A stretch of 15,057 nucleotides of DNA, taken from contig VBHS01000032.1 in NCBI GenBank assembly GCA_005881295.1, positions 1-15,057 of the forward strand. Reading direction: 5' to 3'. A program made the translations under genes and the position numbers. Each line of letters starts with the position of its first letter. Position 1 is the first letter of the stretch. Shown here piece after piece: positions 1 through 8,025 of the stretch. Under the pieces are notes generated by a model. The model was not told the DNA's origin, did no database searches, and worked only from the letters and a program-made list of their open reading frames with translations. The stretch is from Chloroflexota bacterium (GTDB lineage Bacteria; Chloroflexota; Ktedonobacteria; Ktedonobacterales; Ktedonobacteraceae).

Positions 1-492
1 AATCGTATGGCCATAGCCTGCATAAACAAATATATCACGTGAAAGCATCGCTGGGGTGAGTACATGGATGAACCCAAACACTATTGCTCCGAAAATGATC
101 ACTCCTATGATGCGTTTATAATCACCTTGTTCCGCTAGCCGGTAGACAAAGAAGGCACAGAAAGTATAGATACCAAACTCTAATACCAGGAGCAGTGAGA
201 ATTCGATATCGTTCGTAATGATCATCGAAGCGCGGTGCATTGGTTGCACATGTAGATCATATGGCAGCCACGCTCCCCATAGCAGGAGCAACGGGTTAGT
301 CGGTATTGATAACAGGAATGACTTACCAGCCAGGTGTAGTAGCGGAGTGATACTGACGAAGATACAGAGCAAATATGCAATCGCCCCACCTATCAAAGCC
401 CTGGCCCGTGCAGGCGCTACTTGCTGCCTGGTGGCTACCGGCTCAAGTGGCCGATCTGGTAATCGCGCTGTTTCTTCCATTTTTTTACCCAT
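1..492 (-). CDS. GT-C type membrane glycosyltransferase, partial (runs off left edge)
   Basis: An open frame of 164 codons runs from ATG at 492 to the first base of the window without a stop, so only the N-terminal part is seen. The start is well supported: AGGAGAAGG lies just upstream and overlaps the stop codon of the preceding gene, which ends 12 nt away. After a polar ~30-residue N-terminus come a hydrophobic helix (about residues 32-56), a second one (about 96-117) and a third (about 126-144). The loop after the third reads TPAMLSRDIFVYAGYGH. A Ser-Arg-Asp motif followed by aromatic residues and a glycine in the first long external loop is typical of GT-C polyprenyl-phosphate-sugar transferases such as the MptA/MptB and DUF2029 (GT87) groups. 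The exact family and sugar cannot be fixed from this fragment. It is the last visible gene of a four-gene glycosyltransferase operon. Confidence 0.72.
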   Translation of the reverse strand, partial: MGKKMEETARLPDRPLEPVATRQQVAPARARALIGGAIAYLLCIFVSITPLLHLAGKSFLLSIPTNPLLLLWGAWLPYDLHVQPMHRASMIITNDIEFSLLLVLEFGIYTFCAFFVYRLAEQGDYKRIIGVIIFGAIVFGFIHVLTPAMLSRDIFVYAGYGHTI

Positions 493-504
493 CAGCACCT
501 TCTC

Positions 505-1647
505 CTAAACCATCCAGCGATTCATGATAAAAAGAATACTCAGCGTGGCGAGTAAGGTTGGAAATGCCAGCATAATTGCCTGATGTAGGCGCGGATGCTT
601 GATACCAAGCATTGATAATGTAATAAAAGCAGGAAACATCTCCAGCACGAAACGCTGATTTGACTCAAGCGGGTCGAGCGCTACAGTAGCTGGGCTGAGT
701 ATCATATAGAGGAGTGCTAAACCCATCCAGAAACTATAACTTGCTCGTAACTTGTTTTTCCCCACTATTGCCAGGGCGATAAAGGCCAGCGTTGCGCTCA
801 AATCAAGGAGATTGTGTACTTCATTAAACGAACCAAAAGGTTGGTACCAGAATATTTCGGTGAGTGACTGCCAGATTCCTTGCCAGGGCCACGTTGTATG
901 GCGCCCCCAATGACTTTGTACCGCGATAAAATCAAGTGGATTACCCGAAATATGCCAGCAATAGATGGCATAAAGAGCTGTTCCCAGTGGTATGAGCAAA
1001 ATTGGTAAGACTCTGAACAGCATATTCTGCCGGGAGGCAGTGATGCTTTCACGCGTCGTCCAGAGCTCGACCATATATGGGATGACCAGTAGGATGCCCG
1101 CTGACCGCGTCAATGCAGCCAGCAAACCGAGCAGACCTGCTAGCCACCAGCGTTGCTGTCGCATAGCGAGAAATGTACTTGCTGTCAGTAAAAGAAACAA
1201 CGACTCATTATAAGGTGCGAAAAAGTAGAAGGCGGTCGGAAATATACAGAGATAGAGCAATGTGCGTTGCGCGACCTGCTCTCCTCCTGCCTCCACGGCA
1301 AGCTGGTAGATCACGAAAAGCGCTCCGAGCAATGCTGCATTACTGATAATGGTGCCAACGAGCAGATAGCTCCAACTGCCTAATATATGTGCGAATGCCG
1401 TAATAAGCAGGGGGAACAGGGGAAAGAACGCGACATCATACGGTGTTTGATAGCCAAATTGAGCGATTCGCACATAGTTTGCCGCATCCCAGTGATTCCA
1501 GGATGCTAATATTCCTACGATATCAACCGGGTTACTCGAATATTTAGGTGCTGTAAGCAGGATATAGCCAACATAAGTCACCATCACCAATATCAGCCGC
1601 GTAGCGACGAATAACCAGATAATGTCTCGAACAGGAGCACGTTTCAT
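505..1647 (-). CDS. PIG-V-like (GT76-type) integral membrane mannosyltransferase
   Basis: This 380-residue polytopic membrane protein resembles bacterial members of the PIG-V mannosyltransferase family, which in eukaryotes add the second mannose to GPI anchors from dolichyl-phosphate mannose. Visible family-like segments are the WNHWDAANYVRIAQFGY block (residues 50-66), with the WD pair in the first external loop, AFFPLFPLL (73-81), a PTAFYFFAPYNESLF block near residues 137-151, and ALTRSAGILL near 179-188. About nine to ten hydrophobic helices can be counted. The likely reaction is transfer of a sugar from a polyprenyl-phosphate donor on the outer face of the membrane. The acceptor is unknown, since bacteria lack GPI anchors. 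The start ATG follows AGGTGAT, which overlaps the end of the upstream gene, whose stop is only 3 nt away. This points to translational coupling in the operon. Confidence 0.8.
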   Translation of the reverse strand: MKRAPVRDIIWLFVATRLILVMVTYVGYILLTAPKYSSNPVDIVGILASWNHWDAANYVRIAQFGYQTPYDVAFFPLFPLLITAFAHILGSWSYLLVGTIISNAALLGALFVIYQLAVEAGGEQVAQRTLLYLCIFPTAFYFFAPYNESLFLLLTASTFLAMRQQRWWLAGLLGLLAALTRSAGILLVIPYMVELWTTRESITASRQNMLFRVLPILLIPLGTALYAIYCWHISGNPLDFIAVQSHWGRHTTWPWQGIWQSLTEIFWYQPFGSFNEVHNLLDLSATLAFIALAIVGKNKLRASYSFWMGLALLYMILSPATVALDPLESNQRFVLEMFPAFITLSMLGIKHPRLHQAIMLAFPTLLATLSILFIMNRWMV

Positions 1648-1650
1648 AGC

Positions 1651-3624
1651 TTATATCACCTGCCAAACTGAATCATAGCCGAACTCCGCAACACGACGTA
1701 AGTCAGGGTTTGACTCCATTTGTGCCACGAGGGTATGTGCTATAGTCGTGTTATAGAATTGAAGATGAAGCACGACATAATAGATATGATATTTTTTCAA
1801 GAGAGTCAAGCTAGCTTCTGATGGAAAGTTCAAAAGCGTAAATGCCATATTGGCAGTTAAGGGTGGTCGGTAGCCACTCCATCCATTCGCGATGGGATGG
1901 GAGTGGTAGGTTGCATAGTAGTCATACCACGCTTCCTGCTTTGTTTCAAAATTTCTATCGACCGAGGCCATGGGTAACTCAACAATAGGTTGCTGATCTC
2001 CATGCACTGCAAGCCATTGATAGACGGCAGGAATCGCGTTCCCCGTTGGTATCATGGTAACTGGCAAATAAGCTGGAGCCGCTTCCAGTAGCAGAGTGAG
2101 GGGAATCGCAATCAGGAGACACCGGATCACAATGCCTCTCAAGAAAGAGAATGTAGTAGAATCAAGGAAATGTTTGTTGAAGAGATTTGGGGGCTCGTCT
2201 CTTCGTTCCGTGGCATTTCCGCTACTGATGGTCTGCAGCCAGGCTACCGCTTGGGCTGCCATAAGCGCGAGGATAATCAATAATACTCCGACCAGCCGGG
2301 CAGGGACGCGCAGACCTGAGAAACCTGGTAGTATAAAGTAGGCGAGCAGCCACGGCATTGGGATATGAGGTGGATTGGGCGGTAAAGCCACTAGCCCAAG
2401 GAACCTCGAGGCGGCAGCAACAAACGGTGCCCCGCTAGGTGTAGAGTATTGCAGAAATGGTCCAAAGGCAAAGAGTAATACGATCAGTCCAGTCCACATA
2501 TAAGGACGCAACATGATGAGCTTAAATCGCAGGACAAGTATTACGCCGAGTATCCCTAGTGCCAGAGTTGTCAATCCCAGGAATAAGTAGTGCTCACTGT
2601 CATATGGAAGTAAAACCCCGTTGTAATAGCTGATGCCATATAACCAGTTAAAAGGATCTGCGAAGCCAAAATCGCGCAAAAAAGCCGAGTAACCCGCAGT
2701 CTGGTCTAGTGAACGTGAGAAACCACTATGTAGGGATGCAAGATACGGTGCCATGAGAATTCCAAGAAAGACGAACATGATAGCAAAAACAAGAGCAGGT
2801 CTCACTCCACGAAAAAAGAGATATTTGAGATACGAGCGTTTATCAGTCGAACGCAATTGTGTCACAAATGGTTTAGCATAACGGAAAAGAACAAATGTAA
2901 GTAAGGCGTAGCTAAGAAAGATACCATAATACACACTGCTCAATAATTGAAGGAGGTAAAACAGGGCAAAGAGAATCCAGTGACGCCAGCGTCCTCGTTC
3001 AAGTGCGAGATCAAGGTATAGAAATGCTAGAGGCATCCATTCCCCGGCGACGATATGGATATGATCGATCTGCCCTATTCGATAGGGCGCAAACGCGTAT
3101 ATCAACGCTGCCACGAATGATGCAAATGGCTTGCCAATGTAGTGGCGCGCCATTATATACATATTGATGCCGCACAGCACAAAAGTTAGATAGAATGTGA
3201 TGTTATAGGCGAGCACAGGGTTATGAGTAGCAAGATAGAAAGGCGCATAAAGAAGCGTCTCACCCAGTAGATTTTCAGAAAAAGTTAATGAAAGGTTATT
3301 GGGGTAGAGCAATTGTGCTTGCCACAAATGTGTGGGTGCATGTAGTAATGTCGTTGTATCCCAGGACATTGTCCATATATTCAGCAGTGGATCCCACCAT
3401 TCCCCGGCAACTTCACCTGTGAAATTAGGCGTATAGCGGATAGCCATAGCCACGACCAATCCCACTAAAATAAGTAGGTAGAGCACATCGTGCCAGTCCC
3501 ATCTCTGATCCAGTTTAGCAGGTGCCCCCTTTTCAAGGGGTACTCTCCGTTCACGTTTTGGATTTTTTTGTTGTATTGGTACCGCCGAAGCATCGACAAA
3601 AGAGCCAGCAGATTCAGTACTCAT
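1651..3624 (-). CDS. Large polytopic membrane protein, GT-C glycosyltransferase-like
   Basis: This is a 657-residue protein with a charged cytoplasmic N-terminus (residues 1-45, with a Lys/Arg-rich stretch at 20-33), followed by about eleven or more hydrophobic helices and a soluble C-terminal region of roughly 130 residues. The first external loop carries WDPLLNIWTMSWD (residues 77-89), so an acidic residue follows the first helix, as in GT-C enzymes. The soluble tail contains ELPMAS, and a GWSGYRPP stretch lies further on. I do not recognise a named family. The layout resembles uncharacterised YfhO/GT-C-like proteins that sit in glycan loci. An in-frame TAG just upstream rules out an earlier start; the only good Shine-Dalgarno (GGAGG) is about 15 nt from the ATG, which is long. 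The gene lies 21 nt downstream of the GT39-like gene and 3 nt upstream of the PIG-V-like gene, so it is part of the same transcript. Confidence 0.7.
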   Translation of the reverse strand: MSTESAGSFVDASAVPIQQKNPKRERRVPLEKGAPAKLDQRWDWHDVLYLLILVGLVVAMAIRYTPNFTGEVAGEWWDPLLNIWTMSWDTTTLLHAPTHLWQAQLLYPNNLSLTFSENLLGETLLYAPFYLATHNPVLAYNITFYLTFVLCGINMYIMARHYIGKPFASFVAALIYAFAPYRIGQIDHIHIVAGEWMPLAFLYLDLALERGRWRHWILFALFYLLQLLSSVYYGIFLSYALLTFVLFRYAKPFVTQLRSTDKRSYLKYLFFRGVRPALVFAIMFVFLGILMAPYLASLHSGFSRSLDQTAGYSAFLRDFGFADPFNWLYGISYYNGVLLPYDSEHYLFLGLTTLALGILGVILVLRFKLIMLRPYMWTGLIVLLFAFGPFLQYSTPSGAPFVAAASRFLGLVALPPNPPHIPMPWLLAYFILPGFSGLRVPARLVGVLLIILALMAAQAVAWLQTISSGNATERRDEPPNLFNKHFLDSTTFSFLRGIVIRCLLIAIPLTLLLEAAPAYLPVTMIPTGNAIPAVYQWLAVHGDQQPIVELPMASVDRNFETKQEAWYDYYATYHSHPIANGWSGYRPPLTANMAFTLLNFPSEASLTLLKKYHIYYVVLHLQFYNTTIAHTLVAQMESNPDLRRVAEFGYDSVWQVI

Positions 3625-3645
3625 GATCTAATTAAGATGCCTCCA

Positions 3646-5433
3646 TCAAGTCGTTGTTGCAGGAGTTTTTGCCAGGATAAAACAGTAAATAGTATTTCCA
3701 CCCATAATCACATGCACGACATGTAAACGCCATGCTGCTGGAATTGTATATCCGCGTTGTATTAAGTGCATTGGCCACATCAGGTAATCAAACGGAAAAC
3801 CGGCGCTGGTTGGTTGCACTTCGCTATATGTAAGCCTCCCTTGAATACCACGATTGTAACTATACCAGGATGAATTGTAATCCCCATGGTTGAGGGTACC
3901 CGGCAGCGCGACAATTCCTACCCTTCCAGACGAACGAGTATGTGCTATCAGCCACAAAGCTGCTTCTCGATAGCCTGGATAAGCTACTTGCAACACTGAA
4001 TTCTCACCGTTGAAAATTTCGCTGGTATACCCTTCCGCTGCATAGTTGGTCAACAAGCCAAGGAGATGCGGCCCTGCAAAGAGCACAAAGAGAACTGCCG
4101 GTACAACTACAGAGCGAAATTTGATGCGCTGCCTACCGTTCGTTTCGGGGCCTCCAGCTGCTGTTTCTTTATCTATGTGGCTTTCAGTATTCACGTGGCT
4201 AACCTGAAATGCCTTAGAGATAAATCGTACAAGCGCGACTATGCCATAAGCGCCTGCTAACGCAACAGGAGGAGCCAGGGGTAAGTGATAATGTGTGCCA
4301 ACTACTATGTTCAGAAGGCTAAACATACTCACAAGTGAGACGAGCCAGATACAGAGATAGGCGATGCTGGTTACTTCTGTGATCGATAGCTTCGCTCTCT
4401 TCAAGTGGAAACGCACCAGTTGTATCACTGAGTACACGAGAAAAAATACCGCGGGGAGGGTGACAAAGATACTGAGCTTGGCAAAGATGATGTAGAGTAC
4501 AGCCCAGCGAGGAACGTGCTCTCCGTATTGACCTGCGAGAAATGTCAGGTGTCCTGTTATTGAATGATGCCACTCAAAGAGCACACTTTGCAGCAGGAGA
4601 CTGTATGGTTGTTGCCAGATAGCTGGGTCAGCGATGAAGAAAGTTACAGGTATCAACAAGAGAGCGGTTAACCACCATCTCCATGGGACTGATGGTCGCT
4701 GCTTGATATTCAACCTGGGACGGATCGCGATAAAATAGTACGCTGTAAAAAAGATCATGCCGGGTAAGGCGAGGATCGCTGTGTATTTGCTGGCAATTCC
4801 CAGGCCCATCAGCAACGCTGAAAGCAGGTATAATCGTGGTTGCCGGATTGCAGGCCAAAGTGTAAGGTAAGCTATGGTGATCAGTGCTGTCATCGTCATA
4901 TCAAGATAAGCCAGCGCACTGAAATACACCAGCCAGGGACTGAGCGCGAGACAGAGTGCTGCAAGTAGGGCAACCAGGCGACCAAAAGGTGCACGCCCCA
5001 GCCAGTAGATGGCTACTATCAAAATTGTACCACTGAGAATGCTGGGAACACGAGCAGCGAAGAGTTCGCTCAACATCCTGCCAAGGTGGGCATTGAGAAA
5101 TATGGAAAGGCCGATCAGTAGTTTTACAACGGGGGGATGTTCATAGTTGAATAACCATAGATTCGACCTGAAACGAAGATGGAGTAGAAGAGGAAAATAG
5201 CCTTTCCCTCCCATAATATAGATTATTTCATCCGTAACCAGGTCAAGCTGATGGGCCAGCATAATACGCGGCACAAGCGCAGCAATTAACAACACGGACA
5301 AAATAACGCCCTCAATCCATGGAAGAGAGGCTCTACGCGAGTCCTTTGCTGCGTCGGTTTGTGGAAGAAACTGCCTCTTTTTCTTGGTTTTTAGCAAGGA
5401 ATCTTCAGCAACCGTATCATAGTTGGTGTTCAT
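3646..5433 (-). CDS. GT39/ArnT-like membrane mannosyltransferase (PMT family)
   Basis: This is a 595-residue membrane protein with about eleven hydrophobic helices. It matches the dolichyl-phosphate-mannose protein mannosyltransferase type (PMT/ArnT-like, GT-C fold). After the first helix an Asp-Glu pair (residues 68-69) sits in the first external loop, where GT39 enzymes carry their catalytic acidic residue. It is followed by YEHPPVVKLLIGL (97-109), the usual HPP element of this family, and by FSALAYLDM near 172-180, an acidic position in the second loop. The C-terminal ~130 residues are largely soluble. The role is inferred to be transfer of a sugar from a polyprenyl-phosphate carrier to a protein or lipid at the outer membrane face; neither donor nor acceptor is shown. 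The frame could begin four codons upstream at a TTG (5445), but that codon has no ribosome site. I prefer the ATG, preceded by a weak GAAAGTG. It is the first gene of the glycosyltransferase operon. Confidence 0.82.
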   Translation of the reverse strand: MNTNYDTVAEDSLLKTKKKRQFLPQTDAAKDSRRASLPWIEGVILSVLLIAALVPRIMLAHQLDLVTDEIIYIMGGKGYFPLLLHLRFRSNLWLFNYEHPPVVKLLIGLSIFLNAHLGRMLSELFAARVPSILSGTILIVAIYWLGRAPFGRLVALLAALCLALSPWLVYFSALAYLDMTMTALITIAYLTLWPAIRQPRLYLLSALLMGLGIASKYTAILALPGMIFFTAYYFIAIRPRLNIKQRPSVPWRWWLTALLLIPVTFFIADPAIWQQPYSLLLQSVLFEWHHSITGHLTFLAGQYGEHVPRWAVLYIIFAKLSIFVTLPAVFFLVYSVIQLVRFHLKRAKLSITEVTSIAYLCIWLVSLVSMFSLLNIVVGTHYHLPLAPPVALAGAYGIVALVRFISKAFQVSHVNTESHIDKETAAGGPETNGRQRIKFRSVVVPAVLFVLFAGPHLLGLLTNYAAEGYTSEIFNGENSVLQVAYPGYREAALWLIAHTRSSGRVGIVALPGTLNHGDYNSSWYSYNRGIQGRLTYSEVQPTSAGFPFDYLMWPMHLIQRGYTIPAAWRLHVVHVIMGGNTIYCFILAKTPATTT

Positions 5434-5484
5434 ATACACTTTCAATTGAATAAATAAGGTATTTCAGCTTTGAGACCGCTGGCA

Positions 5485-5514
5485 AGTATATCATAATGCC
5501 CGTACAATAGTCGA
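5485..5514 (-). promoter_or_regulatory. Sigma-A-type promoter for the glycosyltransferase operon
   Basis: Read on the minus strand, TCGACT (5509-5514, 4 of 6 matches to TTGACA) is followed after 18 nt by TATACT (5485-5490). TGA directly precedes the -10 box, giving an extended -10 (TGATATACT). Transcription would start near 5478, leaving a leader of about 45 nt before the ATG at 5433. The rest of the 5446-5692 gap holds no gene I can support. It separates the end of the E1 fusion gene from this operon, which suggests separate transcription. Confidence 0.5.
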
Positions 5515-5692
5515 GACCTGGTACTGCTGTGAGACAGCGCAAGCAATGCGCTTCAAATGAGCGTGTATTAAGCAGGTTTCTGTCGTGGGACTTTGGGAGT
5601 TTGATCTCATATCCGCATAAAAAACGGGAAGAATCTCGAGCTTTTAGTTTAACTTGAGATGCTTCCTTTTTTTAGATGTCGCTTGGTATACT

Positions 5693-7789
5693 TTACTCTG
5701 CCAGCAACTCCTCAATTTTTTCCTCGATTGTCCTTGCCGTTGGAAAGAAAACAATTTCTTCAGGCCCATTGTAGGGAGCCGCGGGCGCCGGGAGCGCACC
5801 AATAAAGGCTGGCGTTCCATCCAGGTCATAGAAGCAATTCTGCACGATCCATGAATGAATGTGGCGCCCGAAACTGGTCAGATCGCTCTCCTCGGTCACC
5901 ACGATCACCCGGTTTGCTTCACGCACCGCTGCCACAACAGCCTCTTCATCGAAAGGCGCGAGAGTGCGCAGATCAACGACCTCTATCGCACCACCAACGC
6001 GGTTGACTGTGTCGGCAGCCGCGGTGCAAGCCTCCAATACCATGGTTCCCCAACATATGATGGCGATACTGGTTGGCCCATCGCCAATACGTAGGCGGCG
6101 AGCCTTACCCAGTGGTAATGTATAGTATCCATCGGGGACATTCCAGTATTCCGCCATTGCCGCAATAATGTTGCCATTACTATCCTTTGGCGGTTCAGAG
6201 CGGTAGAGCCGTCCGCGTTCCAGGAACGTTACCGGTGACTGTGCTCGTGCTGCTTCGAGCAGAAGGCCTTTTGCATCGAAAGGCGTGGCTGGGCAGACTG
6301 TTATCATACCTGGTATCGACGTAAACCACTGCTCCCCTGCGTTCGAGTGACCGAATGCTCCCCCGCCTGCTGAACTGCTTGAGATGGGGCCACCACCCCC
6401 ACTTCCAGATTTTGTGCGCAGCAAAAGGGGAACACTCCAATCTCCATAGCTTTGATATTGAATACGCGCCGCCAGGCGTAAGGTCTGCGCAGCCGATTGG
6501 TGGTAGTCCACAAATTGAATTTCAGCGCAGCGGGCCTTCCCTTCAATCATTCCCGCACCCGCGGTAATACCGACAATGAGCTGTTCGTTCAAGGGGCTGC
6601 TGAGGGCACGTTCTGGAAATTTAGTGACGAGCATGGCAGTTGCGCCAAAGACACCGCCTTTAGGACTGCCCACATCCTGTCCGTAGACAAAGAAATCTGG
6701 ATCCCGTTGTGCCAGTTCTACCAGGCCTTCATTAATGGCACTCAGCATCGTTGACTGCCGTTTTGCTCCGCGAGGCGTGTTCTCTCGCCATTGTGGCAGC
6801 TGAATGACGTGGTGCAACACACGGTCTCCAGCAGGTTCAGGCTCCCGCAATATCTGGCTTTCTGCCTGCTCCAGTTCTGCACGTGCCTCTTTACGTATAC
6901 GCGCAATATCGTCTTCCTGCAGGTATCCCTGGTTCACGAGCCAGCTACCATAGTTTTTCACCGGGTCTTTCGTTGCTGTTGTTAGCTCAATCTCTTCTTT
7001 TGTACGATAAGCTTTGATGTCGGTACTGCTGGAATGCGCATCGAGAAGGCCCATGCGCAGGTGCATGAGAACAGGACTCTGGCTCGAACGAATGCGCGCA
7101 ACAAAACGGGAAGTAGCCTCATAAGTTGCTACCGCGTCAGTACCATCGACTTCTTCAGCATATACACCTCCTCCCGTTGCCCATGCGACGAGATTACCGC
7201 CCCATTGAATAGGAGAAGGGGTCGTAATCGCCCAACCATTATCCTCGACAATCATCAGTATCGGCAGTTGGTAGACAGAAACCTGGCGGAAAAGCACATT
7301 GAAGTCGTTCGTTGCTACTCCACCATCCCCTACGGTGAATGCAATAATTTCCTTACTTTTGTGACGCTGCAAAGAGAAAGCAACCCCACCCGCGAAAGGC
7401 GCAAGTGCGCCGACTTCACTGAAGGAGGGTAATATACGGTAACGTTTACTGCTATAGTGTGAGGGCATATTGCGACCGGCGCCCATTGGTCCCGTTGTAC
7501 GCGAGTATGCTTCGCGTAATGGCCCATAAATGTCACCTGTACGTTGCAGCCATGCGGCCAGGTCCCGGTAATAGAGGGAGAGCCAGTCATTTTCGTCGAG
7601 CGCCGTTACTACAGCAGCCATACTTTCATGTCCAGCGCATCCGATATAAAAAGGGAATTTACCTTGTGTTTTACGGGTTTTCAGGAGATCGTTGGTTGCT
7701 CGTGCCATGACCATTGTACGATAGAGAGCGATGTGGTCCAGTGACTGCACTGTAGAACTAGCTTCTGCAGCGCGAGTATTAATCGTCAT
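5693..7789 (-). CDS. Fused 2-oxo-acid dehydrogenase E1 (alpha-beta), ThDP-dependent
   Basis: This 698-residue protein joins both E1 halves of a pyruvate or branched-chain 2-oxo-acid dehydrogenase complex, which decarboxylates the oxo acid and passes the acyl group to the lipoyl E2. The alpha half (about 1-330) carries CAGHES (51-56), YYRDL (73-77) and the ThDP/Mg site: GDG (154-156), then Asn184 exactly 29 residues after Asp155, as in canonical E1-alpha. An AHSSSTDIKAYRTKEEI loop (251-267) holds the active-site His252. The beta half (about 345-698) shows YGQDVG..GGVF (369-381), the activating Glu402 in SPLNEQL, AEIQFVDYHQSAAQ, a GHSNAGEQWF His481, and a C-terminal transketolase-like domain with VVDLRTLAPFD (604-614). 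All key residues look intact. AGGAGG lies 10 nt before the ATG, and no earlier in-frame start exists before a stop. No E2 or E3 gene is in the window, so the substrate is unassigned; branched-chain acids are my first guess. Confidence 0.9.
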   Translation of the reverse strand: MTINTRAAEASSTVQSLDHIALYRTMVMARATNDLLKTRKTQGKFPFYIGCAGHESMAAVVTALDENDWLSLYYRDLAAWLQRTGDIYGPLREAYSRTTGPMGAGRNMPSHYSSKRYRILPSFSEVGALAPFAGGVAFSLQRHKSKEIIAFTVGDGGVATNDFNVLFRQVSVYQLPILMIVEDNGWAITTPSPIQWGGNLVAWATGGGVYAEEVDGTDAVATYEATSRFVARIRSSQSPVLMHLRMGLLDAHSSSTDIKAYRTKEEIELTTATKDPVKNYGSWLVNQGYLQEDDIARIRKEARAELEQAESQILREPEPAGDRVLHHVIQLPQWRENTPRGAKRQSTMLSAINEGLVELAQRDPDFFVYGQDVGSPKGGVFGATAMLVTKFPERALSSPLNEQLIVGITAGAGMIEGKARCAEIQFVDYHQSAAQTLRLAARIQYQSYGDWSVPLLLRTKSGSGGGGPISSSSAGGGAFGHSNAGEQWFTSIPGMITVCPATPFDAKGLLLEAARAQSPVTFLERGRLYRSEPPKDSNGNIIAAMAEYWNVPDGYYTLPLGKARRLRIGDGPTSIAIICWGTMVLEACTAAADTVNRVGGAIEVVDLRTLAPFDEEAVVAAVREANRVIVVTEESDLTSFGRHIHSWIVQNCFYDLDGTPAFIGALPAPAAPYNGPEEIVFFPTARTIEEKIEELLAE

Positions 7790-7815
7790 ACAGTTACTGC
7801 CTCCTCTGTCTTCAT
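7786..7815 (-). CDS. Candidate 9-residue leader ORF coupled to the E1 start
   Basis: On the minus strand an ATG at 7815 opens MKTEEAVTV followed by TGA. The stop overlaps the E1 start codon as ATGA, the usual arrangement for translational coupling. The E1 Shine-Dalgarno AGGAGG lies inside this tiny frame. Upstream, GGAA about 5 nt before the ATG is only a weak ribosome site. It is an open frame seen directly; whether it is translated is inference. Confidence 0.3.
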   Translation of the reverse strand: MKTEEAVTV

Positions 7816-7907
7816 TGACGTTCCAGGCCTATGTTCTTAACGCTATTGCGAGTTCATCGTCTTCATTGACGTTCCAGGCCTATGTTTTTATGCTATTGCG
7901 AGTTCAT
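7808..7907. repeat. Two tandem ~50-bp direct repeats in the E1 leader
   Basis: Copy one spans 7808-7857 (50 nt) and copy two 7859-7907 (49 nt), a period of 51 nt. Both begin GTCTTCATTGACGTTCCAGG and end GCTATTGCGAGTTCAT on the plus strand. They differ by one indel and a couple of substitutions near the middle (TTCTTAACGC versus TTTTTATGC). The repeats fill almost the whole predicted leader of the fused E1 mRNA, and the -10 box of its promoter touches the outer edge of copy two. Each copy supplies the start codon of a short leader ORF. Confidence 0.9.
7843..7866 (-). CDS. Candidate 7-residue leader ORF in the distal repeat copy
   Basis: An ATG at the same place in the other repeat copy opens MKTMNSQ followed by TAG, with the same weak GGAA upstream. 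The ATG falls in the loop of a short CGTC/GACG hairpin, a pairing that is weakened in the E1-proximal copy. The frame lies inside the predicted leader of the fused E1 transcript. Function is unproven. Confidence 0.2.
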   Translation of the reverse strand: MKTMNSQ

Positions 7908-7934
7908 TATAGAATCCATGGTCATGAATTGCAA
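7906..7934 (-). promoter_or_regulatory. Strong sigma-A-type promoter for the fused E1 gene
   Basis: On the minus strand TTGCAA (7929-7934) is followed after exactly 17 nt by a perfect TATAAT (7906-7911). Transcription would start near 7899, giving a leader of about 110 nt made of the two tandem repeats. It is back to back with the promoter of the orphan E1-alpha gene, with the two predicted start points about 110 bp apart. Confidence 0.6.
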
Positions 7935-7973
7935 CGTGCGCAATGCAAGATGGGTTGCTCCTTCCTGAACTTA

Positions 7974-8002
7974 TTGCCGAAGTCACCCTGTAAGGCTATA
8001 AT
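7974..8002 (+). promoter_or_regulatory. Strong sigma-A-type promoter for the orphan E1-alpha-like gene
   Basis: TTGCCG (7974-7979) is followed after exactly 17 nt by a perfect TATAAT (7997-8002). Transcription would start near 8009, only about 17 nt before the ATG at 8026. That leaves room for little more than the AGGA at 8020-8023, which sits unusually close (2 nt) to the start codon. Confidence 0.6.
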
Positions 8003-8025
8003 AGCCAGGAAATACTTGTAGGACA

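Noticed and set aside
5434..5445. TTG start at 5445 for the GT39-like protein
   Set aside because: No Shine-Dalgarno precedes it, and an ATG lies four codons downstream.
5601..5660. Imperfect hairpin (ATCTC...GAGAT) with T-runs nearby as a terminator of the fused E1 gene
   Set aside because: The stem has a mismatch and a 12-nt loop, and the T-run does not follow the stem directly.
7034..7432. 132-codon plus-strand open frame opposite the fused E1 gene
   Set aside because: It lies wholly opposite a well-supported gene, has no recognisable motif, and its composition fits a shadow of the coding strand.
7866..7894. Plus-strand TTGACG - 17 nt - TATGCT inside the second tandem repeat as a promoter for the orphan E1-alpha gene
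   Set aside because: The -10 is poor, the other repeat copy has lost it, and a much better TTGCCG-17-TATAAT lies closer to the gene at 7974-8002.
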